Part shown: in pieces, positions 25,178 to 34,121 of the stretch
How the letters are laid out: the number at the start of each line of letters is the position of its first letter
Numbering within the stretch: position 1 is the stretch's first letter
Source of the DNA: CAG-217 sp963642245
Lineage (GTDB): Bacteria; Bacillota; Clostridia; Oscillospirales; Acutalibacteraceae
Length of the DNA stretch: 64,000 nucleotides
Assembly (NCBI GenBank): GCA_963642245.1
Contig: CAVIFY010000002.1
Location: forward strand, 1 to 64,000
Direction: 5' to 3'
Program-made: the position numbers and the translations under genes
The notes under the pieces: generated by a model
Databases searched by the model: none
Seen by the model: the letters and a program-made list of their open reading frames with translations, nothing else
Told to the model about the DNA's origin: nothing

Positions 25178-25242
25178 CGCTTTTATTATATTTTAAGCGG
25201 CGAAAATGTGGTATAGTGCCCATGAATGAAGGAGGAAACGCA

Positions 25243-27615
25243 ATGGAACTTTCGTTAGAGAACTGCATAGACCTGGTCACCGGCAAGGGCACCTGGCACA
25301 CCCGGGACTGCGGCGGCAAGGTGCCGTCCATTCACCTGTCCGACGGACCCCACGGCCTGCGCAAACAGGCGGAGGGGGTGCTGCAAAATAACAAAAGCGA
25401 AGTGAGCACCTGCTTCCCCACCGCAGCGGCTGCCGCGTGCAGCTGGGACCCGAAAATCACCGCCGCCATTGGTGAAGCCATCGGCAAGGAGGCGTTTAAC
25501 GCCCGGGTGTCCGTGCTGCTGGGGCCGGGGATCAACATCAAGCGCTCGCCCCTGTGCGGCCGCAATTTTGAATATTACAGCGAGGATCCGCACCTGGCAG
25601 GGCAGCTGGGCAGCAGCTATGTGCAAGCGTTGCAGCGCACCGGCGTGGCCGCCTGTCTAAAGCACTTTGCCGCCAACAGCCAGGAGACCCACCGCCAAAC
25701 GGCGGACAGCCGCGTGGATCCCCGCGCCCTGCGAGAGATTTATCTCTCCGCCTTTGAAACGGTGGTCAAAACCGCCAAGCCCGCCTCCGTCATGGCTGCC
25801 TACAACAAGCTAAACGGCACCTACGCCTGCGAAAGCCGGGCGCTGCTGACGGATATTCTCCGCCGGGAATGGGGCTTTGACGGCGCCGTTATCTCCGACT
25901 GGGGCGCCTGTACAGACCTGACCCGGGCACTGCAAGCGGGTATGGACCTGGAAATGCCGGACAGCCGGGGCATACACAAAAAGCTGCTGCGCCGGGACCT
26001 GGCGGCGGGCAAGATCGACCCGGCGACCATTAAAACTGCCGCTCACCGGGTGGCAAAGCTGGCAGATACCTACGCGGTGGAGCGCCGTAAGCGACAAACG
26101 CCCTATGACACCAACCACCATCACAGCCTGGCGGTACGGTGCGCAGAAGAAAGCGCCGTGCTGCTGCAAAACGACGGCATTTTGCCCCTGCAAGCCGGGC
26201 AATCCGTGGCGGTGATCGGCGCCCTGGCAAAAGAAATGCGCATACAAGGGGGCGGCAGCAGCCATATCCACACCCGACCGCTGCAAACGGCGGTAGAGGC
26301 CCTGCAAACCGCCGGGCTACAGGTGCACTTTGCACCCGGCTACTCGGCAGATACGGCCCGGCCGGACCCGGCACTGGAACAGGCGGCGCTGGACCTGGCC
26401 CGGCAGCACCAAACGGTGCTGTTCTTTGGCGGGCTGACCGAGCACTTTGAGGGTGAGGGCTACGACCGCAAGGCCCTGCAAATGCCAAAGAACCAGCTGG
26501 AGTTGGTCGAGAAGATCGCCGCGGTCAATCCGAACATCGTCTTTGTGTCCTTTAGCGGGGCGCCCTACGATATGGCCTTTGCGCCCCGGGTGCGCGCCAT
26601 TCTCCACCTGTACCTGGCGGGCGAGGGGGCGGCGGAGGCCTGTGCCCACCTGCTCACCGGGCAGTGCTGCCCCTGCGGCAAGCTGGCCGAGAGCTTTCCC
26701 TACACTGTGGAGGACACCCCCTGCCACGGCCAATTCGCCACCGGCAGCGACCGGGTGTCCTACCGGGAGAGCCTGTATGTGGGCTATCGGTACTATGACA
26801 AATTCCGGGTGCCGGTGCGCTTTGCCTTTGGCCACGGACTGTCTTACACCACCTTTGCATACAGCGATCCTAAAATCAGCAGCAGCGCATACCGGGGCGG
26901 CGATCTGGCGGTGACCTGCACCGTCACCAACACCGGCAGCTGCGCCGGTGCAGAGATCGTGCAGCTGTATGTACAGAACCCGCCCTGTGGCGCCCTGCGC
27001 CCGGAGAAAGAACTGCGGGCCTTTTGCAAAGTGCGACTGCGACCCGGCGAAAGCCGAGCCGTTACCCTGCACCTGAACCAGCGGAGCTTTTCGGTCTACG
27101 ACCCGGTGCAAAAGGCATTTTGTATGCCCGGCGGGGACTACACCCTGTGCCTGGCGGCGGCCGGTGATGATATTCGCCTGACCCTGCCGGTCACGGTAGA
27201 GAGCGACTACCGCCTGCCGGACCAACGCGCGGCGCTGGCGCCTTATTTTGATCTGTCCGCCAAGCTGCACACCGTAGACCACAAGACCTTTTGCACCCTG
27301 TACGGCGCGGACTTCCCGGAAGACGCAGCTACCCCGCCGGGCGGGTACACCACCGCCAGTTCTCTTGCCCAGTTGGCGGAGCATTCCGGCCCAGCCCGGC
27401 AGGTGCTGGCGCTGGTGCGGCGGCTGGCATACCTGCTGTTCCCCGGCAAGCCCCACGACGACCCGGAGGTGATGATGCTGCTGGAGGGCATACAGGACGG
27501 CACCCTGGACAGCGTGGTGTGCCAAAGCGGTGGGCTGGTGCCCTATCCCCTGGCCAAGGCGCTGGTGAAAAGCGCCAATAAAGGCAGCAAAAAGGCTGAA
27601 AAACTGCACAAATAA
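25243..27615 (+). CDS. GH3 beta-glucosidase-type glycosidase
   Basis: Glycoside hydrolase family 3 protein of 790 residues. The (beta/alpha)8 domain (about 1-300) shows PGINIKRSPLCGRNFEYYSEDP, KHFAANSQE and VISDWG with the nucleophile Asp219. The alpha/beta sandwich (about 310-510) and the fibronectin III-like domain (about 560-650, with LRAFCKVRLRPGESRAVTL) follow. An extra C-terminal region of about 130 residues is less typical. No signal peptide is present, so it should be intracellular. Activity may be beta-glucosidase or a related exo-beta-glycosidase. GGAGG lies 8 nt before the ATG at 25243; the much longer open frame upstream is antisense to the AraC gene. A terminator follows. Confidence 0.9.
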   Translation: MELSLENCIDLVTGKGTWHTRDCGGKVPSIHLSDGPHGLRKQAEGVLQNNKSEVSTCFPTAAAAACSWDPKITAAIGEAIGKEAFNARVSVLLGPGINIKRSPLCGRNFEYYSEDPHLAGQLGSSYVQALQRTGVAACLKHFAANSQETHRQTADSRVDPRALREIYLSAFETVVKTAKPASVMAAYNKLNGTYACESRALLTDILRREWGFDGAVISDWGACTDLTRALQAGMDLEMPDSRGIHKKLLRRDLAAGKIDPATIKTAAHRVAKLADTYAVERRKRQTPYDTNHHHSLAVRCAEESAVLLQNDGILPLQAGQSVAVIGALAKEMRIQGGGSSHIHTRPLQTAVEALQTAGLQVHFAPGYSADTARPDPALEQAALDLARQHQTVLFFGGLTEHFEGEGYDRKALQMPKNQLELVEKIAAVNPNIVFVSFSGAPYDMAFAPRVRAILHLYLAGEGAAEACAHLLTGQCCPCGKLAESFPYTVEDTPCHGQFATGSDRVSYRESLYVGYRYYDKFRVPVRFAFGHGLSYTTFAYSDPKISSSAYRGGDLAVTCTVTNTGSCAGAEIVQLYVQNPPCGALRPEKELRAFCKVRLRPGESRAVTLHLNQRSFSVYDPVQKAFCMPGGDYTLCLAAAGDDIRLTLPVTVESDYRLPDQRAALAPYFDLSAKLHTVDHKTFCTLYGADFPEDAATPPGGYTTASSLAQLAEHSGPARQVLALVRRLAYLLFPGKPHDDPEVMMLLEGIQDGTLDSVVCQSGGLVPYPLAKALVKSANKGSKKAEKLHK

Positions 27616-27623
27616 TAGAGAAA

Positions 27624-27656
27624 AGAGAGGGTGAATTTTTCACTCTCTCTGTTTTT
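27624..27656 (+). terminator. Terminator after the GH3 gene
   Basis: Stem AGAGAGGGTG / CACTCTCTCT followed by GTTTTT. Confidence 0.8.
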
Positions 27657-27673
27657 ATCCCCTGTCCCCGGGG

Positions 27674-27702
27674 TTTACCTATAGGAAACGCGGGTGTATA
27701 AT
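27674..27702 (+). promoter_or_regulatory. Promoter of the MATE transporter gene at 27727
   Basis: TTTACC and TATAAT with a 17-nt spacer, 24 nt before the ATG. Confidence 0.68.
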
Positions 27703-27726
27703 AGTGCCGAATGAAGTGAGGCAACT

Positions 27727-29124
27727 ATGAAAGATACAAAAGCAAAACCGGATAAAAAGCAAAACAGCGCCACTATGCTGATGACCGAGGGCAAAATTTG
27801 GAAACAGCTGCTGGTGTTTGCCGTGCCGCTGATCCTGGGCAATCTGCTGCAACAGATGTACAACGCGGTGGACTCCATCATTGTCGGCAACTATGTGGGC
27901 AGCAACGCTCTGGCCGCCGTTGGCTCCAGCAATGCGCTCATCAACCTGCTGATCGCCTTTGCCCAGGGGGCGTCCGTGGGTGCCGGCGTGGTGATCTCCC
28001 AGTTCTTAGGCGCCGGGGACACCAAGCGGGTGCACCGGGCGGTCCACACGGCAGCCACCATTGCCCTGCTGCTGGGCGTGGTGCTCACCGGGGCAGGCAT
28101 TGCCCTGAGCCGGGTGCTGCTGGTGGCTATGGACACCCCCGCCTCTGTGCTGGACGACTCGGTGCTGTACCTGCGCATTTACGCCGGCGGTTTTCTCTTT
28201 AATGTGGTGTACAATATGGCCACCGGTATTCTCAACGCTGCCGGCAATTCCCGCCGCCCGCTGCTGTACCTGGGCGCCGCCTCCGTCACCAACATTGTGC
28301 TGGACCTGGTGCTGATCGAGGGGTGCAAAATGGGCGTGGCCGGTGCGGCTGTGGCTACCGATGTGAGCCAGCTGATCTCCTGTCTGCTGGCGGTGAGCTA
28401 CCTGCTGCGGGTAAAGTCCGATTACAAAATTCGAGTAAAGGACCTGTGCCTGGACGGCGATATGGCAAGGCGCATTGTCCGGGTGGGGCTACCCACCGGC
28501 ATACAGAATATGGTCATCAGCTTCTCCAATGTGCTGGTGCAGACCAGCGTCAACCACTACGGCGCAATGGCTATGGCCGGGTTCACCGCCTACTTAAAGG
28601 TGGACGGCTTTAACATTTTGCCGGTGCTGAGTATCAGTATGGCCGTCACCACCTTTGTGGGCCAAAACTACGGTGCCGGGAACCTGAAGCGGGTCAAAAG
28701 CGGTATGTGGACCGCCCTGCTGATGAGCACCGTTTATACCATACTGACCGGCGCGCTGCTGCTGGCGTTCTCCCACCCGGTAATGCGGCTGTTCACCTCG
28801 GACAGCGCCGCCATACATTACGGCGTGCTGGCAATGAAATACTTTTGCCCCTACTATGCGCTGCTGGGGGCACTGAATGTGCTGGCAGGCACCGTGCGCG
28901 GCACCGGTAAGAGCATCCCGCCCATGCTCATTCTGCTGTTTTCCATGTGCATTTTCCGCATCATTTGGATCCAGCTGGCGGTGCCCCATTATGACAACAT
29001 CGACGGCGTGTTTATCCTGTACCCTATCTCCTGGGTGATCGGTGTGGTGCTGATGGCGCTGTACACCTGGAAAGGCCACTGGCTCCACTACGGCAGCGAA
29101 AAAGAAAAGCCGAAAGAGGCATAA
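27727..29124 (+). CDS. MATE-family efflux transporter
   Basis: Multidrug and toxin extrusion family membrane protein (465 residues, about 12 helices) that exports small molecules in exchange for Na+ or H+. The typical N-terminal pattern is present: MLMTEGKIWKQLLVFAVPLI, then QQMYNAVDSIIVGNYVGSNALAAVG, and the second half repeats it near VGLPTGIQNMVISFSNVLVQ. Its length matches the family. It is a single-gene unit with its own promoter and a terminator shared with the convergent GH38-like gene. Substrate unknown. Confidence 0.92.
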   Translation: MKDTKAKPDKKQNSATMLMTEGKIWKQLLVFAVPLILGNLLQQMYNAVDSIIVGNYVGSNALAAVGSSNALINLLIAFAQGASVGAGVVISQFLGAGDTKRVHRAVHTAATIALLLGVVLTGAGIALSRVLLVAMDTPASVLDDSVLYLRIYAGGFLFNVVYNMATGILNAAGNSRRPLLYLGAASVTNIVLDLVLIEGCKMGVAGAAVATDVSQLISCLLAVSYLLRVKSDYKIRVKDLCLDGDMARRIVRVGLPTGIQNMVISFSNVLVQTSVNHYGAMAMAGFTAYLKVDGFNILPVLSISMAVTTFVGQNYGAGNLKRVKSGMWTALLMSTVYTILTGALLLAFSHPVMRLFTSDSAAIHYGVLAMKYFCPYYALLGALNVLAGTVRGTGKSIPPMLILLFSMCIFRIIWIQLAVPHYDNIDGVFILYPISWVIGVVLMALYTWKGHWLHYGSEKEKPKEA

Positions 29125-29130
29125 AAGAAA

Positions 29131-29168
29131 CGCACCTTGTGATCGTGGGATCGCAAGGTGCATTTTTT
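29131..29168. terminator. Bidirectional terminator between the MATE and GH38-like genes
   Basis: Stem GCACCTTG / CAAGGTGC with a GATC/GGATC inner part, T-run on the plus side and A-rich flank on the other. Confidence 0.85.
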
Positions 29169-31116
29169 ATTGTATCCGTTCAAAATCAAAGGCAAAGTAA
29201 GCGTTCTCCCCATACCACAAGGGAAAGTTGGTGCCCCAAATATTATTATGCAGGGTAAAGGTCAGGCCCTTTTCCGGCTCCGGCGGCGCATTGTCAAACC
29301 GCAGAATATCCCCGGTGCCCACGCTCACCAGCGGCGCGTGGCGGGAAGTGAGCCGCAGGTCCCCTGCCGTCAGGTACTGCACCGCCGCCACCTTGCGCCC
29401 GCCGTTCTCTACAATATCCGCCGGGTCAATGGGTGCGCCCAGCTTGTATAAAGTGATCTGCCGATCTGCCGGGTAAAACCGCAGCCGAGTGCACTCCGGC
29501 AGTCGGTTGGCCGGTTTGTCCAGCCACAGCAGCTCTACCGACAGCCGATGGGCAGTCAAAGTATAGCGTAGCTGCACCGTCCGCGGGGCGCCCAGTTCCG
29601 CCGTGGCATAAGGCTCCGCCGCCAAGGTGGCCAGCAGGGTCACGCTATCCGCAGCCGTTGCCGCCGTCAGCGCCGTTAGGCGGTAGTCAAATTCCCCCTG
29701 CCGATAGCGCCGCCGCAACCGCCAAATTCCCGGCTTGCCAAAGTCCGGCACCGACCAGTAGAAATTCCGTCTCACATTCCGGCTGTAATGGCGGAACCAA
29801 TAGGCATAGTCCTTTGCCCCCAGGGCCGTATAGGTCAGGCAGGGGCGGTCATTCTCCGCCAACACCCGGCGACCGTCCAACTCCAAAAAGGCCGGGCCGC
29901 CGTAGGCATTCACCGCCAGCCGACTTTGCCCCACGGTAAACACCGCACCCGGGGTCACCGCTTGCGGCAAGGGCGCAAAGGGCGCTGTGGGCCGCAAGGG
30001 TTCCAGCGCCGCCTGTGCCTCTGCCGCCAAGTCCGCCGGCAGATCTGCCAGCGCCCGCTGCAAATACTGCCGCTGCTCCGCCCAGCTGCGCTCCATACGC
30101 GCGTAGCCCGGTGCGGTCTGCCGTGCCCGCTCAAAATCCCGGCGCAAATAGTGCCGGTACTCCCCCAAGCCCACCTTCACATCCATACCGCAGGTGTGCT
30201 CCGCCAGGCAAAGCAAGTTGTCTGCCAGGGTGCAATAGGCAGCGCTGTTCCGCTGCAAGGTGCCCGCTGCCAGCCACTTGTTTTTCAGCCCCATCAGCGT
30301 GCGCAGCCCGGCGGATTTGTAAGGATCTGCCCCGCTGCCGTGGATCCAGGTGTCGCCGATCTCGCCAGTGATCACCGGCAGCCGGTGCCGCACCGCCCAA
30401 ATCTGCGGCGCATAATCGTCCAGCGTACCGGCCACCACCCGGTAGCCCGGGTACTTGGCGGCAATGGCGCGCAGGTTCTGCTCCACCGCTGCCGCACCGC
30501 CTGCGCCGTGATTATCCAGCGTGTGGTCAAAGTACAGCACATCCTCTACCAAATCATTTTGGTACGCGCCGCCGTAGTCGCCGGAGTAGATCACCACCAC
30601 CTCTGCGCCGTCCACCTGCCACAGAAAGCAGGGCGGCACCTTGGGCAGGGCAGAGGCGCCGTTGACCCCAATGTGCAGCAGGCGTATGCCTTTCTCTGCC
30701 AGCAGGGGCACCAGCGCCCGGGTGTGGCCGGGCACATCTGTCATCTTGGCCGCAAGGGTCTTGCGCCCCCGCAAGGCGTCCAGTTCGTCCACCAGCGACA
30801 AGCCGTAACGCAGCGTATCCTCGTCCAGCAGCTCCGTATGCAGAGTAAAGGGCAGTGCGTGGGGCGCAATATTCCCCGCTTGCAGCGCTCGGCGCAGCGC
30901 CGCCCGGTTCTCCGGGGTGCCGCTCTCCAGTGCTTCTTTCAGGATCCAGCTGCCGGTGGTCCACACAAAGCGCTTTTGGTCGCCGGTATTCAGCGCTGCC
31001 GCCGTCTGTACCGCTGCCGGGATAAAATCATTTATGTACTTTTGGCGCACGGTCTCCGCCATATCTGTAAAGCCCAGATCCAGGTGGGTCTTGGAGACCA
31101 CGATCACTTTTTTCAT
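29167..31116 (-). CDS. GH38-like glycosidase of unknown specificity (DUF5054-type)
   Basis: A 649-residue protein whose N-terminus resembles the GH38 alpha-mannosidase catalytic barrel: SKTHLDLGFTD places His11 and Asp13 like the metal-binding HxD of that fold. The motif NxxHALPFTLHTEL (about 82-95) and HIGVNGASALP (about 148-158) recall the group known as DUF5054, which I name from memory. The C-terminal 250 residues are beta-rich, as in GH38 supersandwich domains. No signal peptide is seen. It is the last gene of a leftward block with a metallophosphoesterase and a GPH carrier, suggesting intracellular cleavage of an imported glycan or glycoside. A hairpin lies in the 62-nt gap to the carrier gene. 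Substrate unknown. Confidence 0.7.
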   Translation of the reverse strand: MKKVIVVSKTHLDLGFTDMAETVRQKYINDFIPAAVQTAAALNTGDQKRFVWTTGSWILKEALESGTPENRAALRRALQAGNIAPHALPFTLHTELLDEDTLRYGLSLVDELDALRGRKTLAAKMTDVPGHTRALVPLLAEKGIRLLHIGVNGASALPKVPPCFLWQVDGAEVVVIYSGDYGGAYQNDLVEDVLYFDHTLDNHGAGGAAAVEQNLRAIAAKYPGYRVVAGTLDDYAPQIWAVRHRLPVITGEIGDTWIHGSGADPYKSAGLRTLMGLKNKWLAAGTLQRNSAAYCTLADNLLCLAEHTCGMDVKVGLGEYRHYLRRDFERARQTAPGYARMERSWAEQRQYLQRALADLPADLAAEAQAALEPLRPTAPFAPLPQAVTPGAVFTVGQSRLAVNAYGGPAFLELDGRRVLAENDRPCLTYTALGAKDYAYWFRHYSRNVRRNFYWSVPDFGKPGIWRLRRRYRQGEFDYRLTALTAATAADSVTLLATLAAEPYATAELGAPRTVQLRYTLTAHRLSVELLWLDKPANRLPECTRLRFYPADRQITLYKLGAPIDPADIVENGGRKVAAVQYLTAGDLRLTSRHAPLVSVGTGDILRFDNAPPEPEKGLTFTLHNNIWGTNFPLWYGENAYFAFDFERIQ

Positions 31117-31178
31117 ACTTTCTCCTTACAGCAAAGCAGCCCTCTTCCAAACGGCAGAGAGCTGCGCTGTTTTTTTAT

Positions 31179-32621
31179 TTACTCTTCTGCCGCCACATCG
31201 TAGGCTTTGCGCTGCTCCAGCAGTTTTTCGTGAATTTCCGCCTTGCGGGCGCCGGTGAGTTTGTAGAAGAAGAAGGGCACACCGGCCAGGAACATCATAA
31301 TACCGTGGAAGATGGTGTAGAAGAAGAGCATCCAGATCTTGGTCTTCAGGGACTGCATCGTGCCGTCCTGAATGCCCTGCACATAGCCGCAAATGGAGTT
31401 GTCGCCGTACAGGATCAGCGGAGACAGGGCACCGGCAATGGTGCCGCTGACCATGGTAAAAATACCGATCACAAAACCCAGGGAGGCGTCCATGCGCTTG
31501 CCGGTCTTCAGCTCAATATCCTCCAGCACATCTGCCTGGAACATATTGGGCAGCAGGTTGGAGGCGCCAAACTGCAAGCCAATCAGGAACAGGAACACGA
31601 TAAACACGATCTGGAGCGGACCGCCGGAGGTCTCCTGCTTAAAGTAAGTGTAGCCGATCAGGAACGCGCCGGTGTTTGCGAGCAGCGAGTAAATGCCGCT
31701 GGCAATGTACAGCACCCGGGAGTCAAACTTCTTCAGCAGGAAGTTGATGATCAGCATACCCACAGCGGTGCCGATACCGGTGGGCAGACCGAACAGCAGG
31801 AACTTGCTGGAGTCGCCCAGCAGCGCCGCCGCCAGGAAAGTGCCCATAAAGTTGGCAATGCTGCGAAAGCTCTTTAAGAATTCGGACACAATGATGGTCC
31901 AGGCGTATTTGTTGCGCAGAATGTCGCCAAAGCCCTCCAGCGGGTTCTTGCGCTCATTCTCGTAGGCAATGCGCTCCCGGGTGGCGCTCATACCGCCCAG
32001 CATAGTGACAATGCCCATCACGCCGCTGAGCGCGGCACAAAGGATAAATTGCAGGGCCTTATTGTCTTTCCAGATCAGGCCCAGCACCAAAATGATCACC
32101 AGGGACGCAGAGTTACCCACCGCAGAGACAATGCCCCGAAAGGACATCACCGTGTCCCGCTCCCGCAGGTTGGGGGTGAGCACCACAGCCAGGTTGTTGA
32201 TGGTGCCGCCAAAGGTGTTCATCACACCCCACAGAATGCCCACGGTGCACAGATAGATCATCAGCAGCGCGCCGGTCAGCCCCTTGGGCACCCAAAAGCT
32301 GAGAAACAGCAGCAGCCCCATAGGCACCGCCGCCAACATCACCAGGGGACGGAACTTGCCCCGCTTGCCGATGGCGCGGCCGTCAATGTACATAACGATA
32401 AAGAAGTTCAGTACCCAGGGCACCACGCTCACCAGGGTGTTAAACAGCGCCGCCTGGTGCTGATTGATCTGTACCACATCCACCAAAAAGTTGTTGCGGT
32501 ACTGCCCCACCATACCGGTCATATTGGTATAGAAGAACACAGACACCATGTACCAGATAAATTCGCCGGTGCCGATCTGCTTTTTGTCGGCTGCGGGCGC
32601 AGCCATGGTCTTGCCGGACAT
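31179..32621 (-). CDS. GPH-family sugar:cation symporter
   Basis: MelB-type MFS carrier of 480 residues with about 12 helices. The cytoplasmic loop after helix 3 shows IDGRAIGKRGKFRPLVMLAAVP, a diverged form of the D-R-T-x-T-K-x-G-K-x-R-P family signature, so this member is distinct from the other three in the window. AGGGGGA precedes the ATG. It lies between the metallophosphoesterase and the GH38-like gene on the same strand, probably importing the substrate for those enzymes. Sugar specificity cannot be read from the sequence. Confidence 0.88.
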   Translation of the reverse strand: MSGKTMAAPAADKKQIGTGEFIWYMVSVFFYTNMTGMVGQYRNNFLVDVVQINQHQAALFNTLVSVVPWVLNFFIVMYIDGRAIGKRGKFRPLVMLAAVPMGLLLFLSFWVPKGLTGALLMIYLCTVGILWGVMNTFGGTINNLAVVLTPNLRERDTVMSFRGIVSAVGNSASLVIILVLGLIWKDNKALQFILCAALSGVMGIVTMLGGMSATRERIAYENERKNPLEGFGDILRNKYAWTIIVSEFLKSFRSIANFMGTFLAAALLGDSSKFLLFGLPTGIGTAVGMLIINFLLKKFDSRVLYIASGIYSLLANTGAFLIGYTYFKQETSGGPLQIVFIVFLFLIGLQFGASNLLPNMFQADVLEDIELKTGKRMDASLGFVIGIFTMVSGTIAGALSPLILYGDNSICGYVQGIQDGTMQSLKTKIWMLFFYTIFHGIMMFLAGVPFFFYKLTGARKAEIHEKLLEQRKAYDVAAEE

Positions 32622-32657
32622 TTAGAAATTCCCCCTTCAAAAATGCCGCTTTTGCTT

Positions 32658-34025
32658 TTATTTGGTCAACTGCAAGGTGCAGTCGTAGTCCCGTTGTTGT
32701 TCGTCGCCGATCATAGAGAGCACAAAGGCACGCAGATCGGACAGCTGCGGGTTGCCGACGGCGAGCTTCTTCTCCAAAATATGCAGCACCGGAGACAGTC
32801 GGCGCAGCAGGTGATCCAGTGCGTCATACATAGGCGTGCCGGGCACATACGGCTCGTTGCCCACAAAGATATTGCGCACCAGCTCCACGCCCACATCCAC
32901 CACCCGGCGATCGCCGATGGACGGATCCACCCGGAACCAAAACAGCCGCCCCAGCTTTTTGACCGTCAGCTTTTGCAGCAGTTTGCCCACAGCCGTGACC
33001 GGACCTTTCAGCTTTTCCTTGCCTTGACTGCCGCCGAATTTGCCCATAAAGGTGTCAAAATCCGTCGCCATAGCGTCGATCATATCCGTGATCATACGGT
33101 CAAAGCGCCACTGCAAATATTCCGCCGCGGTGCGCCCGCCTTTGTCATAGTCAAAATCATCAATGGTATAAGAGCGAATATCCACCCGGCCGTCCGGCGC
33201 CACCGTCACCTTGCGATAGGCGCAGGGGCAGCCCACAAAGCAGCCGGTCTGCACATCGGTAATGGTGTTGCCTGCCGGTGAGGTGTGCTCCGTCACCGCC
33301 TGGGCGTGCATATGGCCGGTAAAGATCAGCTCCAGCCCGGCGTCCGCCAGGGTGTTGGCGGTCTGTTCCCAATCGGTCAAGTGGGCGTCGCCGATCAGCC
33401 CCATCACTACCGAGAACGGCAGCAGCGGATAGTGGGTCATGGCAATGATTCGCTCCCCGGCAGCGTGCGCCGCCTGAATTTGCGCCACCGCCCAGTCCAG
33501 CTGGTCCGGCCAAAGGCCCTTAAAGTCCTTGCAGTCGCCGTCACAGTTCAGCGCCAGCAGCCGCAGCCCCGGCGCCAGCTGCGCCACATAAGACAGACTC
33601 TCCCGGTGCTCCGCAATGGCACCGTCAAAGCCGAATTCCCGGTAAAAATCCCGCAGATCGCTGCGCTCCATACCGGACACCGGCACCGTGTGGTCGCCCA
33701 CAAATTCGCAGGGGTTCTCCGCATAATCGTGGCGGGCGGTAATTAAATAAATTTTCTTTCCGGCTTCTTGCAGACGATAAAGCCGATCTCGAAAGCCCAC
33801 ATGGCTTTGATACTCGCCCCGATACACCAGATCGCCGGGGATCAGGATCACATTCGTCTCCTTGTCCGCCGCGATCCGGGCAAACCCGGCGTCAATAATG
33901 GCCGGGGTCTCCGCCACGCACTTTTGGTCCGTGCGGGAGCGGGCCTCGTAAGCCGGTCCGCTGCGGCTGAAGGACTCATCAAAATAATGGGGGTCCGTCA
34001 CTAAGTAAAAGGAAAAATCGCTCAT
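32658..34025 (-). CDS. Metallophosphoesterase (calcineurin-like)
   Basis: Binuclear metallophosphatase of 455 residues. Visible motifs in order are Asp11-x-His13 (TDPHYF), Gly64-Asp65 (PGDLVYRG), a changed third motif ARHD at 97-100 where GNHD or GNHE is usual, MTHYP with His198, and GHMH at 237-240. The Asn that normally bridges the metals is thus replaced by Arg, while the catalytic-type His remains. The C-terminal 170 residues are helical and specific to this branch. No signal peptide is seen. It is the first gene after an AraC regulator, upstream of the GPH carrier. A phosphodiesterase or sugar-phosphate phosphatase role is possible but not shown. Confidence 0.85.
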   Translation of the reverse strand: MSDFSFYLVTDPHYFDESFSRSGPAYEARSRTDQKCVAETPAIIDAGFARIAADKETNVILIPGDLVYRGEYQSHVGFRDRLYRLQEAGKKIYLITARHDYAENPCEFVGDHTVPVSGMERSDLRDFYREFGFDGAIAEHRESLSYVAQLAPGLRLLALNCDGDCKDFKGLWPDQLDWAVAQIQAAHAAGERIIAMTHYPLLPFSVVMGLIGDAHLTDWEQTANTLADAGLELIFTGHMHAQAVTEHTSPAGNTITDVQTGCFVGCPCAYRKVTVAPDGRVDIRSYTIDDFDYDKGGRTAAEYLQWRFDRMITDMIDAMATDFDTFMGKFGGSQGKEKLKGPVTAVGKLLQKLTVKKLGRLFWFRVDPSIGDRRVVDVGVELVRNIFVGNEPYVPGTPMYDALDHLLRRLSPVLHILEKKLAVGNPQLSDLRAFVLSMIGDEQQRDYDCTLQLTK

Positions 34026-34062
34026 GGTTCCATCTCCCGGGCAAAGAAGCCCTATATACTAT

Positions 34063-34091
34063 AAAATATCACAATACAGCCTTTTATACAA
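34063..34091 (-). promoter_or_regulatory. Possible promoter of the metallophosphoesterase block
   Basis: On the minus strand TTGTAT and TATTTT with a 17-nt spacer in the AT-rich 96-nt gap after the AraC gene. The -10 match is weak. Confidence 0.4.
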
Positions 34092-34121
34092 CTTGATATA
34101 TCCAACCCCGCTTGCGATTTA

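Noticed and set aside
31135..31167. Hairpin followed by seven T between the GPH carrier and the GH38-like gene
   Set aside because: The T-run suits only the plus strand, where no gene would be terminated. On the coding strand the tail is TTTGC, so I do not call a terminator that would split the block.
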